DNA of 64,000 nt from Gammaproteobacteria bacterium (GCA_026709225.1 JAPOTJ010000085.1:1-64000); one strand, 5' to 3'; counted from the first letter of the stretch, positions 1-8,379 are shown. Notes: generated from the sequence alone by a model not told the origin. Numbers and translations are program-made.

Positions 1-39
1 TTGGTCTTTGAGTATGGATTGTTCTTCTGTCAATTCCAT
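1..39 (-). CDS. Acyl-CoA dehydrogenase, N-terminal fragment cut by window edge
   Basis: Only the first 13 codons lie in the window. Reading leftward from an ATG at 39 the peptide begins MELTEEQSILKDQ, and the M-x-L-T-E-E-Q-x-x-L-x-D pattern is typical of the first helix of acyl-CoA dehydrogenases. A good ribosome-binding site (AAGGA) lies just upstream. It follows the NTF2-like gene by 23 bp in the same direction, so it probably continues the same catabolic operon. The family assignment rests on 13 residues and could change when the full gene is seen. Confidence 0.5.
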   Translation of the reverse strand, partial: MELTEEQSILKDQ

Positions 40-62
40 CGCTTTTCCTTAGCCTGAAGTTA

Positions 63-617
63 TCACTTTGGATTCTCGCTCCAGAACCGGTTCCAGCTTG
101 GCCACGCATCGGGAAGAAGCGCTGTGGTCAGGCCGTGGTCGCGGAAGTCCGTGTCGGCCCGCTTGATCTGATCGACGACCCCCCAGCGATTGTAGTGACG
201 CCGCTGAAAGTACCAGCGCCCATCGCGCCGCTCGTAACGGTCCCAGTACTGCAAGTGCCCGACAGTCCACCCGCCATTCTCTTCAACCTCGTCGCGACAG
301 TAGACGACGCCCCTGGCGTGATCAGCATCGAGAAAACTGATCACGTGATTTCCGACCAGATGAATCGTGCGATCAATTTTTGACAGGGCGCCCGTCATCC
401 ACTGCTTCAAATGCTCGCGTCCAATCGCGTCTCGGCCAATTTGCACATCGGCCACAAAAAGCGCGACGAGATCGTCCATATTGCGCGAATCCACCGCCAG
501 CGCGTAGCGCACAGGCAACTGCCGAATTTGCGCAGTGGAATCCAGTCGGTCCAGACGTTCTTCGTTGTTGGCGGGTTGCCATTCGGCATCGCGCGACAAG
601 ATATGATCAGCGCTCAT
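63..617 (-). CDS. SnoaL/NTF2-like fold protein
   Basis: A 184-residue protein of the NTF2-like superfamily (SnoaL-type small hydrolases, isomerases and dehydratase-like proteins). The N-terminal helix with YALAVDSRNMDDLVALF is the usual opening of this fold, and the later WTVGHLQYWDRYERRDGRWYF run matches its last beta strands. The start at 617 is chosen because ATG overlaps the stop of the upstream oxidoreductase (ATGA, 614-617) and a GGAGGT site precedes it; a longer reading frame exists but lacks such a site. It is the downstream partner of the OYE-type reductase, so it may isomerise or hydrate the same intermediate. The reaction cannot be told from sequence. Confidence 0.75.
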   Translation of the reverse strand: MSADHILSRDAEWQPANNEERLDRLDSTAQIRQLPVRYALAVDSRNMDDLVALFVADVQIGRDAIGREHLKQWMTGALSKIDRTIHLVGNHVISFLDADHARGVVYCRDEVEENGGWTVGHLQYWDRYERRDGRWYFQRRHYNRWGVVDQIKRADTDFRDHGLTTALLPDAWPSWNRFWSENPK

Positions 618-1789
618 GTCAACACCTCCAAGGACTTTGCGTCGAAAGGGGACGGGGCAATGCCCCGCTTCACTTTCCGGCTCCACGCGGGATCGTGCAG
701 GATTGCCCGCCCGACCCCGACCAAATCAAATTCATGCCGATTGAATCGCGCAAGAAGCAAAGGCAAATTGTCCACTGACTCCCCCTTGTCACCCTTGAGG
801 GTGTCGTACATGCCGGTATTTATGCCAACGCCGCCAATCGTCATACTCATCTTGCCGGTGACCTTTTTCGCCCATCCGGCCAAGTTCAATTCAGAATCCG
901 GAAACGCCGGCGTGTTGAAGTAGCGCGTACTGGCATCGAACACATCGACGCCAGCCTCGGCGATTGGCACAAGAATGCGTTCCAGTTCAGCGGGCGAGCC
1001 CGCTAATCGCGCCTTGAAGTCCTGCTGCTTCCACTGGGAGAATCGAAACAAAATGGGCAGTTCGTCACCCACTGCCCCGCGAATAGTTCTGACCACTTCC
1101 ACGGCAAAACGACTTCTTGCGGCCAGGTCACCGCCCCACTTGTCTGTTCGGGTATTGGTTTCACGCCAGAGAAAGTTGTCAATCAGGTAGCCGTGCGCCG
1201 CATGAATGGCAATGCCGTCAAAGCCGACATGCTTGGCATTGGCCGCGCTCCGCCCATACGCCGCAATCACATCGGCAATGTCCGTTTCACTCATGGGGCG
1301 TGTTGGCTGTATTTGCCGAGCGATGTGCTCGTCGCTGAAGTCGGGTGGGGTCAGGCCCTGCGCCGGGCCCCAGAGCCCGGATGGCCTGCAGCTCGGCGCC
1401 TGCGGGTGGGGACCGGTGCCCTCCACACGCATGACGCCTTGATGCCAGAGCTGCGGAAAAATGACCCCGCCCGCGGCATGAACCTGATCAACAACGCTGC
1501 GCCAACCCTGCAAGGCGTCGTCACCGTACATATGGGGAATATCTGTCTCACCCAAGCCAGCACTGCCCAAGGCAGCCGCGTGGTCAACGCCAACGCCTTC
1601 GGTAATGATCAGGCCAGTTTCGCCCTCGGCTCGACGCCGATAATAGGCGGCCACATCTTCGCCTGGGATGCCGTTTGGAGAAAAGCTCCTCGTCATGGCG
1701 GACATGACGATGCGGTTTTGCAGTGTGACCGAGCGAATCGACAGCGGGGTGTACAGGGCGCCAACGGCTGAATTCATGTCGGTACTCAC
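614..1789 (-). CDS. Old Yellow Enzyme family NADH:flavin oxidoreductase
   Basis: A 391-residue FMN-dependent TIM-barrel enzyme of the Old Yellow Enzyme / 12-oxophytodienoate reductase family. It begins LYTPLSIRSVTLQNRIVMSAMTR, the usual first strand with the FMN-contacting M-x-x-M-T-R, and has FPQLWHQG near residue 110, HAAHGYLID near 205 and a C-terminal VGVGRAILHDP loop that binds phosphate. Such enzymes reduce activated C=C bonds of enones and enoyl esters. The start is a GTG at 1789 overlapping the crotonase stop by 4 bp (GTGA), with AAGGTG upstream; an internal ATG at 1777 is possible. It sits in an operon with two crotonases and an NTF2-like protein, suggesting a ring or enoyl-CoA reduction step. 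Confidence 0.88.
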   Translation of the reverse strand: MSTDMNSAVGALYTPLSIRSVTLQNRIVMSAMTRSFSPNGIPGEDVAAYYRRRAEGETGLIITEGVGVDHAAALGSAGLGETDIPHMYGDDALQGWRSVVDQVHAAGGVIFPQLWHQGVMRVEGTGPHPQAPSCRPSGLWGPAQGLTPPDFSDEHIARQIQPTRPMSETDIADVIAAYGRSAANAKHVGFDGIAIHAAHGYLIDNFLWRETNTRTDKWGGDLAARSRFAVEVVRTIRGAVGDELPILFRFSQWKQQDFKARLAGSPAELERILVPIAEAGVDVFDASTRYFNTPAFPDSELNLAGWAKKVTGKMSMTIGGVGINTGMYDTLKGDKGESVDNLPLLLARFNRHEFDLVGVGRAILHDPAWSRKVKRGIAPSPFDAKSLEVLT

Positions 1790-2694
1790 CGGTTCACCTT
1801 CGCAAAACCATCACCGAAAGGGGCGTCCCGATTGGTGAGCGCCACCTTCAAGCCGTGTTCCGCCATGTCTTTTTTGAACTGGGTTCTGCGCGGGCCGGTG
1901 GACAGGTGTGCTCGCGCGTCCGCCTCAATCGAATAGGACTGCAGCGCAGTTGATCCCATTTGCTCCATCGCCATATTGACCACGCGCTTGTGGGACGCGA
2001 GCAATTCGGGATCGACAGCGGCGATTTTCCGAGCCAGCTCGCTCACGTGTTGGTCGAGGCGATCCGCGGGCACGGCTTCAAGAACGAGGCCGATCTTGGC
2101 GGCGTCCTCGCCCGACAGCCTGTCACCGGTAAACAGCAACCGCTTCGTCCACTGCGGTCCCATGTGATAGAACCAGGTCTGGTTGGGCGGCGTGCCGTTG
2201 GCCCGTGTCGCAGGGTGGCCGATCTTCGCATCTTGCGCCGCGATGATCAGGTCGCAGACAAAGGCAAGCTCTGCGCCTCCCGCGAGGCAATTCCCGTGAA
2301 CTTTCGCAATCACCGGCTTGTGGAGCTTCGGGATCAGGTGGAAGAGCCGCTGCACATTGTGCTGCATGTTCCAGATGTCATCGTCATAGGTGGCTGAGTG
2401 GCTGCGATAGCTGACCTCTTCACCCGAGGCATCAAGCGCCTTGCCTTTCTCTGCGTAGAGTCCAGCCAAGTCATATCCCGCGCAGAAGTCTTTCCCCGTG
2501 CCGGACAAGATGATCACGTTCACGTCAACGCGGTCATCGGCCTCCAAGAGTGCATGATGCAGTTCATCAAGCATGTCGAACGACAGGCAGTTGCGCTTTT
2601 GCGGGCAGTTCATGGTGATGCTGGCCACAGAATCCTTCACTTCGAAGGTCAGGCTATTCGGGCGCTGCAGCCATTTTCCGCTGTAATTTGTCAT
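1786..2694 (-). CDS. Enoyl-CoA hydratase/isomerase (crotonase family)
   Basis: A 302-residue crotonase. The oxyanion-hole segments are visible: GTGKDFCAGYDLAGL about residue 65 and GNCLAGGAELAFVCDLI about residue 135. The catalytic acid positions cannot be assigned without alignment. The ATG at 2694 is chosen over an upstream TTG because GGAGAGG lies 4 bp before it. The gene is slightly longer than a typical 260-residue hydratase because of an insertion after the first oxyanion loop and a C-terminal tail. It is flanked by a second crotonase (stop 13 bp upstream) and an OYE reductase (4-bp overlap), so these are co-transcribed. It may be a hydratase, an isomerase or a C-C hydrolase. Confidence 0.87.
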   Translation of the reverse strand: MTNYSGKWLQRPNSLTFEVKDSVASITMNCPQKRNCLSFDMLDELHHALLEADDRVDVNVIILSGTGKDFCAGYDLAGLYAEKGKALDASGEEVSYRSHSATYDDDIWNMQHNVQRLFHLIPKLHKPVIAKVHGNCLAGGAELAFVCDLIIAAQDAKIGHPATRANGTPPNQTWFYHMGPQWTKRLLFTGDRLSGEDAAKIGLVLEAVPADRLDQHVSELARKIAAVDPELLASHKRVVNMAMEQMGSTALQSYSIEADARAHLSTGPRRTQFKKDMAEHGLKVALTNRDAPFGDGFAKVNR

Positions 2695-2706
2695 AGACCT
2701 CTCCAA

Positions 2707-3501
2707 TTACCGACCCTTGAATTCTGGTTTTTCGCCATCCATGAAGCCTCGCACCGCCGACCGGTGATCCTCGCTGAAGAGCGTAAACACCTCCATGCCC
2801 CAGTGCGCCTCAACGAGGCCCTCTATCTGGCGCTTCAACAGCATGTTGACGCTACGCTTGGTGGCATTGAGCGCCATGGACGGGCCGTTCGCCAATTTCT
2901 CGGCGAGCGCATCGACGAAGGCATCAAGCTCGTCAGCAGGCACGACTTTGCTGATCAGGCCCATTTGCTCCGCCTCTTCGCCGGTCAAGGCTTCGCCGGT
3001 CAGCAGATGCCATTTCGCCTTGGCAAAGCCGATATTCAGCGGCCACAGATAGGAGCCGCCATCGCCGGCGGAGATGCCCATCACGACATGAGGATCGGCT
3101 ATTTTTGCGTGGGGCACAGCGATGCTTAGGTCGCTCAATAGCGCGACAGTTGCGCCCACGCCAAAAGTATCGCCGTTGATTTTGGCGATGATGACCTTGT
3201 CGAGGTTGATCATCCCGTAGGCGATGAGGTACGTGTAGGGGCTAATCGCTTTTGCCAGATAGGCATTGGCATCGTCCATGTTTTCAGCCACGAGCTGCAA
3301 ATCTCCGCCGGCCGAGAACGCCCGCCCTCGACCAGTGATCACGACCACATTCACCTCATGGTCCTGAGCGATATCGGGAAATATCGTCATCAGTTCGTCA
3401 TGGATTCCCTGACCGATGGCGTTGAGCGGCGGGTTGTCCAAGGTCATGGTCAACACCTTGCCTCGGCGCGCCAACTTAAGATGTTGGTATTTTTCGTACA
3501 T
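2707..3501 (-). CDS. Enoyl-CoA hydratase/isomerase (crotonase family)
   Basis: A 264-residue standard-length crotonase. The motif GRGRAFSAGGDLQLV (about residues 57-71) is the first oxyanion loop, and INGDTFGVGATVALLSDLSIAV (about 104-125) is the second, here with GVGAT in place of the common GGG. This suggests a specialised member rather than a generic beta-oxidation hydratase. The ATG at 3501 is the first start in the frame. It is the promoter-proximal gene of a leftward operon with a second crotonase, an OYE reductase, an NTF2-like protein and an acyl-CoA dehydrogenase. It differs clearly in sequence from the neighbouring crotonase, so the two probably act on different intermediates. Confidence 0.87.
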   Translation of the reverse strand: MYEKYQHLKLARRGKVLTMTLDNPPLNAIGQGIHDELMTIFPDIAQDHEVNVVVITGRGRAFSAGGDLQLVAENMDDANAYLAKAISPYTYLIAYGMINLDKVIIAKINGDTFGVGATVALLSDLSIAVPHAKIADPHVVMGISAGDGGSYLWPLNIGFAKAKWHLLTGEALTGEEAEQMGLISKVVPADELDAFVDALAEKLANGPSMALNATKRSVNMLLKRQIEGLVEAHWGMEVFTLFSEDHRSAVRGFMDGEKPEFKGR

Positions 3502-3558
3502 GAGCCATAAAAGTCCTCAAGCGACCGCATCGCTACTCAAGGTGTTCTCCACTCTTGC

Positions 3559-3660
3559 CTAGCGGAAATTGAACTTGAAGCGAGCACCGTAATACGCTTG
3601 GGCATCGCGCGGAAGAATGCCGGACTGTCGACCAACAACGAACTCACTTATGTGTTTTAT
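3559..3660 (-). pseudogene. Remnant of a TonB-dependent receptor C-terminus
   Basis: Between the crotonase operon and the P450 gene, the minus strand reads about 33 codons ending in ...LPRDAQAYYGARFKFNFR and a stop (CTA on the plus strand at 3559-3561). The pattern of a proline-arginine turn, Y-G-A-R and alternating aromatic residues with a terminal F-x-F-R strand is how TonB-dependent receptors finish. Upstream the frame closes at a stop just above 3660, so only the last strand survives. This is a short remnant, and chance resemblance cannot be excluded. Confidence 0.45.
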
Positions 3661-3673
3661 CTATCTGTCTTAT

Positions 3674-4870
3674 TTACTGTGTGATTCGAATAGGTACGTG
3701 TGAGTATCCCCTAACCGTACTTGTTCGAACGCGCACCATGTTATCCCAATCGACATCCCAATCGGGAATGCGCTTCAGCACTTCTTCCATCGCGATACGG
3801 GTTTCCAGCCGCGCAACGGACGCACCGAGGCAGCTATGTATACCATAGCCCAAGGCAACATTCCGGGCGGGCTTGCGTTCAATATTGAACACTTCCGCAT
3901 CTTCATACTGTCGCTCGTCACGATTCGCCGATGCGGTGAGCAACCCTATTTTGCTGCCTTCCGGAACGACGGTGCCATGCAGCTCCACATCTTTCATGAC
4001 ACGTCTGAACTGAACGGGCGAGGGCGGCTCAAAGCGCAGCACTTCCTCAATAGCTCTGGGAATTAGACGTGGGTCATCGCGCAGCATTTGTCTTTGCTCA
4101 GGATGCTTGGCCAACAACCAGCAGAACGATGCCAGCAGTCTGGCAGCGGTTTCATTGCCCGCCAAGCCTACCGTCATCGCCATTTCAATGGCTTCCTTTT
4201 GAGTCAGCGGTCGTTCGCCCTCTTCATCTTTGAGCTTCCCTGTAGCAATCAACGAAGCCAAATCATCCTGCGGATTTTCACGCCGCAGGTTTATCAAGTT
4301 GGTGAAGTACTCTGAGCTTTTTTGCATGGCCTCAATTTGCGCCGGCCCTGGTCCATCCTGACCTTCATCGCGGTGTAATACGTCATTGCCCCAATCGTTA
4401 ATTTGTTTGCGCTCTTCCTCTGGCACGCCAAGCAATACGCTAATCACATCCATGGGCACCCAGCGGCAAAAGTCCTCCACAAAATCGAACTCACTTCTTC
4501 CTTCCAGCGGTTCCAAGTAGCCGACAACAATTTCCCGTATTTCGTCTCCGAGCTTTGAAATATTGGCCGGCGAGAAGTGCGAGGCAACAGCACCGCGCAA
4601 TTGGTCATGGTAAGGCGGATCTTCATAGATGATTGTGCCGAGAGAGCTCGGTTCCTCGGACATCTGGTCAAGCACAGTGCCCCAGCGACTGCTATACGTC
4701 TCGGTATCCAATGAGGCTTTGATCAGATCTTCATAGCGGCTCAGAACCCAAAAGTCGTATCTATCGTTATGCCAGATCGGCGCTTCGTCGCGCAGCCGCT
4801 TAAACAATTCATAAGGGTTGTCATCGATTTTATAGTCCCAAGGGTCGTAGTAGATTGGTTCGCCGCTCAT
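3674..4870 (-). CDS. Cytochrome P450 monooxygenase
   Basis: A 398-residue soluble bacterial class I P450. The I-helix oxygen-activation motif AGNETAARLL (about residue 240), the ExxR motif in EEVLRFEPP and the haem loop GYGIHSCLG with ligand Cys347 are all visible. The usual phenylalanine seven residues before the cysteine in the haem loop is leucine here (ALGYGIHSCLG); its paralogue at 6148-7344 keeps Phe. A strong GGAGG site precedes the ATG at 4870. It shares near-identical upstream DNA with the paralogue. A TetR-type regulator is divergent at 5043, and a 2Fe-2S ferredoxin gene nearby likely supplies electrons. It probably hydroxylates the hydrophobic growth substrate. Confidence 0.95.
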   Translation of the reverse strand: MSGEPIYYDPWDYKIDDNPYELFKRLRDEAPIWHNDRYDFWVLSRYEDLIKASLDTETYSSRWGTVLDQMSEEPSSLGTIIYEDPPYHDQLRGAVASHFSPANISKLGDEIREIVVGYLEPLEGRSEFDFVEDFCRWVPMDVISVLLGVPEEERKQINDWGNDVLHRDEGQDGPGPAQIEAMQKSSEYFTNLINLRRENPQDDLASLIATGKLKDEEGERPLTQKEAIEMAMTVGLAGNETAARLLASFCWLLAKHPEQRQMLRDDPRLIPRAIEEVLRFEPPSPVQFRRVMKDVELHGTVVPEGSKIGLLTASANRDERQYEDAEVFNIERKPARNVALGYGIHSCLGASVARLETRIAMEEVLKRIPDWDVDWDNMVRVRTSTVRGYSHVPIRITQ

Positions 4871-4944
4871 GTATGGTGCCTCCGAAACCTTATATTAAAT
4901 CTATATTGGATTTGCGTTAAGGTGCGCTTGCTGGCTTGTAACAA

Positions 4945-4954
4945 AGTGCGCACT
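4945..4954. promoter_or_regulatory. Palindrome AGTGCGCACT in P450/TetR divergent promoter
   Basis: A perfect 10-bp palindrome lies in the 172-bp space between the leftward P450 gene and the rightward TetR-type gene. The surrounding 4915-4985 DNA is conserved in front of the second P450 gene, including the GCGCACTGTAACA run and the TTCTCTTTT tract. A conserved palindrome near a TetR gene is a natural operator candidate. Binding by the 5043-5708 product is inference. Confidence 0.45.
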
Positions 4955-5042
4955 GTAACATTGTTTCTTCCAAATAAGAATTATGTTCTCTTTTATTCTA
5001 CTCATTTTGAATACTCACAAGTTATAGATACACTGGGATTGA

Positions 5043-5708
5043 ATGTCCATGAATCAGGCGATAGGTTGGAAGCAGCGTTCCGCTGAGCAAATGCTCGGTA
5101 GAACGCGTAAAAATGCCGAAGCACGCACCTTAAAGATTGTCGATGCAGCCATAGAGCAGATCACTGAATCCGGCTTAAGCGGTTTTACCGTGCAAGCGGT
5201 ATTAGGCCGGTGTGGGCTGGCGCTGAGCACGTTCTACTCGCGCTTTAGTGGCAAAGATGACTTGATGCTAGCGGTATATGAAGAGACGATTCACCGATCA
5301 TCCAAAGACCTGTCAAACATGCTCGACGGCGTTGACGGCTCACCAGTTGATCGTTTGCGTGTGCTGGTGCGGTTTCAGATGGAGGGATCCTTGCGCAGCA
5401 AAAGTGACAATCTAATTACCGCACTGAAACATGAATACAACCGATTAGCCGATGAAAGACCAGAGCAACTCGAATTCGTGATGCGGCCTTTGCATGAGCT
5501 GATTGCATCGCAAATACAGCTCGGTCAACAGGCGGGCCTGATACGCGATGCTGATCCATTAAATTGCGCAGTCATGATTCGAAGCCTGATTACAACCTCC
5601 ACCTTATATATTCCCGCGGCGCTCACTCGCGAGAGCGAGATTGCCGAATTCATTGAGAAAGCTGCCGAGGAGGTTTGGGACTTTTGCTGGCATGCAATAA
5701 AGCGGTGA
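5043..5708 (+). CDS. TetR/AcrR family transcriptional regulator
   Basis: A 221-residue regulator with an N-terminal TetR-type DNA-binding domain (about residues 25-75). The pattern KIVDAAIEQITESGLSGFTV, then QAVLGRCGLALSTFYSRFSGKDDLML, is the usual helix-turn-helix followed by the F-Y-x-x-F-x-x-K-D-x-L junction. The C-terminal part is the ligand domain and has no nameable motif. It is transcribed away from the P450 gene at 3674-4870, with a shared 172-bp promoter region containing a palindrome repeated before the second P450. It probably represses both P450 genes until substrate binds. Two ATGs (5043 and 5049) are possible starts. Confidence 0.9.
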   Translation: MSMNQAIGWKQRSAEQMLGRTRKNAEARTLKIVDAAIEQITESGLSGFTVQAVLGRCGLALSTFYSRFSGKDDLMLAVYEETIHRSSKDLSNMLDGVDGSPVDRLRVLVRFQMEGSLRSKSDNLITALKHEYNRLADERPEQLEFVMRPLHELIASQIQLGQQAGLIRDADPLNCAVMIRSLITTSTLYIPAALTRESEIAEFIEKAAEEVWDFCWHAIKR

Positions 5709-5756
5709 GGTCGGCTGCCAAGGTAAGAGGCAGCTATGATGATCGGCAGGTCGCTT

Positions 5757-6071
5757 TTAGCGATGCGCCACGGTCACTTGCATACCATCCATCTCGTCGG
5801 TCACGATAATCTGGCAGCTCAGCCGACTGTTATCGGTCACATGATCTTCGACTTCCAGCATCTGCGACTCGATAAGGGTTTTTTCGTCCAATGTGCTTTG
5901 CCATCCGGCAGGCACATAAATATGGCAGGTTGCACAGGCGCACTGACCGCCGCAATGTGCATCAATACCCTGTACGCCTACTGAAAATGCTGCAGACATC
6001 AAGGTTTGACCAGTTTCTGCTTCAACGACAGTATCCTCGCTGTTGACATCTGTAAAGGTGATTTTCGGCAC
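5757..6071 (-). CDS. 2Fe-2S ferredoxin, adrenodoxin/putidaredoxin type
   Basis: A 104-residue electron carrier. Cluster ligands are Cys40, Cys46, Cys49 and Cys86 in the C-x5-C-x2-C...C spacing of vertebrate-type ferredoxins (adrenodoxin, putidaredoxin); an extra Cys44 lies inside the loop CGGQCACATC. It follows the P450 at 6148-7344 by 76 bp in the same direction and lies between the two P450 genes, so it is the likely redox partner of one or both. No ferredoxin reductase gene is seen in the window, so that component must lie elsewhere. It is convergent with the TetR gene, 48 bp apart. Confidence 0.93.
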   Translation of the reverse strand: MPKITFTDVNSEDTVVEAETGQTLMSAAFSVGVQGIDAHCGGQCACATCHIYVPAGWQSTLDEKTLIESQMLEVEDHVTDNSRLSCQIIVTDEMDGMQVTVAHR

Positions 6072-6147
6072 AGTTTTCTCTCTTGAACAAATTCCTGTTC
6101 GGCCATGAATGAAGTGTTACCTATCACCGAGCCGTCATGAATAGTGT

Positions 6148-7344
6148 TTAACGTTTGATCCGCACAGGGATATTCTTGAACCCCCTGACTGAGCTGGTTC
6201 GCACGCGCACCATATTGTCCCAATCGACGTCCCAGTCGGGAATGCGTTTCAGGATTTCTTCCAGTGCGATACGCAATTCCATTCTTGCCACTGAAGAGCC
6301 GAGGCAGTTATGTATGCCATAGCCAAATGATACATGGCGACGAGGATCTCGCTCGATATCGAATACTTCGGGGTTTTCGTATTGTCGTTCATCGCGGCCG
6401 GCAGATGCCGTTAATAAGCTGATTCTGCTGCCTGCTGGAACCACGGTGCCATGTATCTCAAAATCTTTCATGACACGTCGGGACTGGATGGGTGAGGGCG
6501 GCTCAAGGCGCAGCACTTCCTCAATCGCTCTTGGTATCAGGCTTGGGTTTTCGCGCAGTTTTTGTCTCTGTTCAGGGTGCTTGGCTAGCAACCAGGAGCA
6601 TGACGCCAACAGTCTGGCCGCGGTTTCGTTACCAGCCACGCCAACTATAAAGATCATGGCGGTTGCTTCATCGTCCGTTAACAATCGTTCGCCGGTTTCA
6701 TCCTTGTACAGACCTGTTGCGATCGCGGTTGCTAGATCGTTCTGAGGATTTGCGCGCCGTTTCTTCAGCATATCCATAAAATATGCATTTGTTTTATCGT
6801 TGACCTCTTGGTGTTCCGGCCCCCGCTCGAATTGGCCATCTTCGATGTGCACCATGGCGTTGACCCAGTCATTGACCATTCTCCGCTCTTCAACGGGTAC
6901 ACCTAACATCGCACTGACGACATCCATAGGAATCCAACGCGCAAAATCCTCGACAAAATCAAACTCATCTTTTTGTTCGAGTGGTTTGAGGTAGCCAAGA
7001 ACGATCTCGCGAGTTTCATCTTCGAGAGCTGCAATGCTTGCGGGCGTGAAATGCGGTTGCACAAGTGTCCGCAAATGGTCATGGTAAGGCGGGTCTTCAT
7101 AGATGAGTATGCCACTGTTTTTTGGAACGTCGTCAATAGATTCCAGAGTTGTTCCGTAGGCGGAGCTAAACGTCTCGGTATCCAATGAGGCTTTTACCAC
7201 ATCGTCATAGCGGCTCAGAACCCAAAAATCGTATTTATCGTTATGCCAGATCGGCGCCTCGTCGCGCAGCCGTTTCCATATTTCATGGGGATTGTCATCG
7301 ATTTCATAATCATAGGGGTCGTAGTAGATTGGTTCGCTACTCAT
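6148..7344 (-). CDS. Cytochrome P450 monooxygenase, paralogue of 3674-4870
   Basis: A 398-residue P450 of the same length as the other copy, sharing the opening EPIYYDPYDYEIDDNPHEI and most of its later blocks. It has the I-helix AGNETAARLL, EEVLRLEPP for ExxR, and the complete haem loop FGYGIHNCLG with Cys347. The start at 7344 is supported by an identical GGAGGCACCAT segment before both P450 ATGs; reading upstream would add 27 residues without homology to the paralogue. The pair arose by duplication that included the promoter. The ferredoxin gene lies downstream. Sequence differences in the middle third (substrate region) suggest separate substrates or successive oxidation steps. Confidence 0.95.
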   Translation of the reverse strand: MSSEPIYYDPYDYEIDDNPHEIWKRLRDEAPIWHNDKYDFWVLSRYDDVVKASLDTETFSSAYGTTLESIDDVPKNSGILIYEDPPYHDHLRTLVQPHFTPASIAALEDETREIVLGYLKPLEQKDEFDFVEDFARWIPMDVVSAMLGVPVEERRMVNDWVNAMVHIEDGQFERGPEHQEVNDKTNAYFMDMLKKRRANPQNDLATAIATGLYKDETGERLLTDDEATAMIFIVGVAGNETAARLLASCSWLLAKHPEQRQKLRENPSLIPRAIEEVLRLEPPSPIQSRRVMKDFEIHGTVVPAGSRISLLTASAGRDERQYENPEVFDIERDPRRHVSFGYGIHNCLGSSVARMELRIALEEILKRIPDWDVDWDNMVRVRTSSVRGFKNIPVRIKR

Positions 7345-7404
7345 TATGGTGCCTCCGAAACCTGACATTGAAATGTTGACTAAAAGTGCGCTTGCCGATT
7401 TGCA

Positions 7405-7420
7405 ACAATGCGCGCACTGT
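7405..7420. promoter_or_regulatory. Imperfect palindrome before second P450 gene
   Basis: ACAATGCGCGCACTGT is an inverted repeat with 7 of 8 base pairs matching. It sits about 60 bp upstream of the P450 start at 7344, at the same relative place as AGTGCGCACT before the first P450, inside a conserved block ending in GTAACACTGTTTCTTC. It is a candidate operator for the TetR regulator at 5043. The spacing of the two palindromes differs by 2 bp, so the exact half-site is uncertain. Confidence 0.45.
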
Positions 7421-7514
7421 AACACTGTTTCTTCTATAAGAGAACTATATTCTCTTTTTTGTCCATCCCCTCGCGCAGGAAGGTCAACAGGCCTTGATTT
7501 CTCGGCAGCGCATT

Positions 7515-7536
7515 GGCCTCGCTAAGCAGCGAGGCC
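7515..7536 (-). terminator. Strong hairpin downstream of short-chain dehydrogenase
   Basis: GGCCTCGCT-AAGC-AGCGAGGCC forms a perfect 9-bp stem with a 4-base loop. It begins 10 bp beyond the stop of the dehydrogenase at 7546 and lies before the P450 promoter. There is no T-run after the stem on either strand, so it may terminate poorly or act as an mRNA end stabiliser. Confidence 0.5.
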
Positions 7537-7545
7537 TTCAACGTC

Positions 7546-8379
7546 TTATCGTGGCACAGCTGCTTGTCTTTTCACAGAACTGGTTGAGCCACCGTCGACC
7601 AATAAGTCGATGCCAGTAATAAATGATGCGTCAGCCGAGCACAGGAAGCGGGCAGTTCCAGCAATTTCATCGGCCTGAGCGAAACGCCCCAACGGCGAAG
7701 CTTTAAGCAGTTCGGCCATGGCGGGTTGATGCTCATTTTCCCGCAGTCCCATTGGTGTATTGACCATCCCCGGTGACAATGACACGATTCGGGCATTGTT
7801 TTGACCCCAGGCGAGCGCATATTTTTCCACCAGCAGTTGCACGCCGAGCTTGCTCAAACTGTAGGCGTATTCTGAAGCCCATTCTTCGCCGCGGTAGGCT
7901 CTTATATTGGAGAGAAAATCGTCGCGCAATGGATTTTCCGGCAAGTCGCCTAGCTCGGGATTCAACTCCCCTTGCATAAATGTTCCCGCTTGCGATGCAA
8001 TGCAGACTGCGACCGCGCCGTTTTTCATGTGCGGGGACAAGGCTTCAATTAATAGCGCTGTTCCAATCAAATTGACCTGCAAGATTTTGTCGCCTTGTCT
8101 ATCCATCGTGGGCGACAGGCCGGCGCAGTGCACCAACGCTTTAATGTCGCCAGCGTCGCAAGCCTTCGCGACAAGCTCTTGAATGTGCTCTTCGTTCGAG
8201 ATGTCGCTGGTAACGCCGCTGACCGCAGCGCCTTTTTGCAGCAATAGCTTTTCCAGATCGGCAAGGGGTTCAGAGGAAATGTCGCTAAGTATGAGCTGGT
8301 AGTCGTCAGCAAAGCGCAAAGCGCTCGCAAGCCCTATTCCGCTGGCGGCTCCGGTAATAATTGCAACAGGCTGTGGCAT
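7546..8379 (-). CDS. Short-chain dehydrogenase/reductase
   Basis: A 277-residue classical Rossmann-fold SDR. The cofactor motif TGAASGIG is at about residues 9-16, the CIAS serine strand follows about residue 135, and the catalytic pair Tyr-x-x-x-Lys is in YSLSK. The start at 8379 is preceded by GAGGAAAACC; a longer frame upstream has no family resemblance. Its sequence resembles the SDR at 8900-9727 (shared NLIGTALLIEAL and GVQLLVEKYA-type segments), so these are paralogues arranged divergently around the cupin gene. It likely oxidises or reduces a hydroxyl formed by the P450s. The coenzyme preference is not clear. Confidence 0.9.
   Translation of the reverse strand: MPQPVAIITGAASGIGLASALRFADDYQLILSDISSEPLADLEKLLLQKGAAVSGVTSDISNEEHIQELVAKACDAGDIKALVHCAGLSPTMDRQGDKILQVNLIGTALLIEALSPHMKNGAVAVCIASQAGTFMQGELNPELGDLPENPLRDDFLSNIRAYRGEEWASEYAYSLSKLGVQLLVEKYALAWGQNNARIVSLSPGMVNTPMGLRENEHQPAMAELLKASPLGRFAQADEIAGTARFLCSADASFITGIDLLVDGGSTSSVKRQAAVPR

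Noticed and set aside
7440-7545. Minus-strand frame reading SEANALPRNQGLLTFLREG past the dehydrogenase stop
   Set aside because: Looks protein-like but too short to place in a family. It could be a gene remnant; it overlaps the hairpin. Not enough support.
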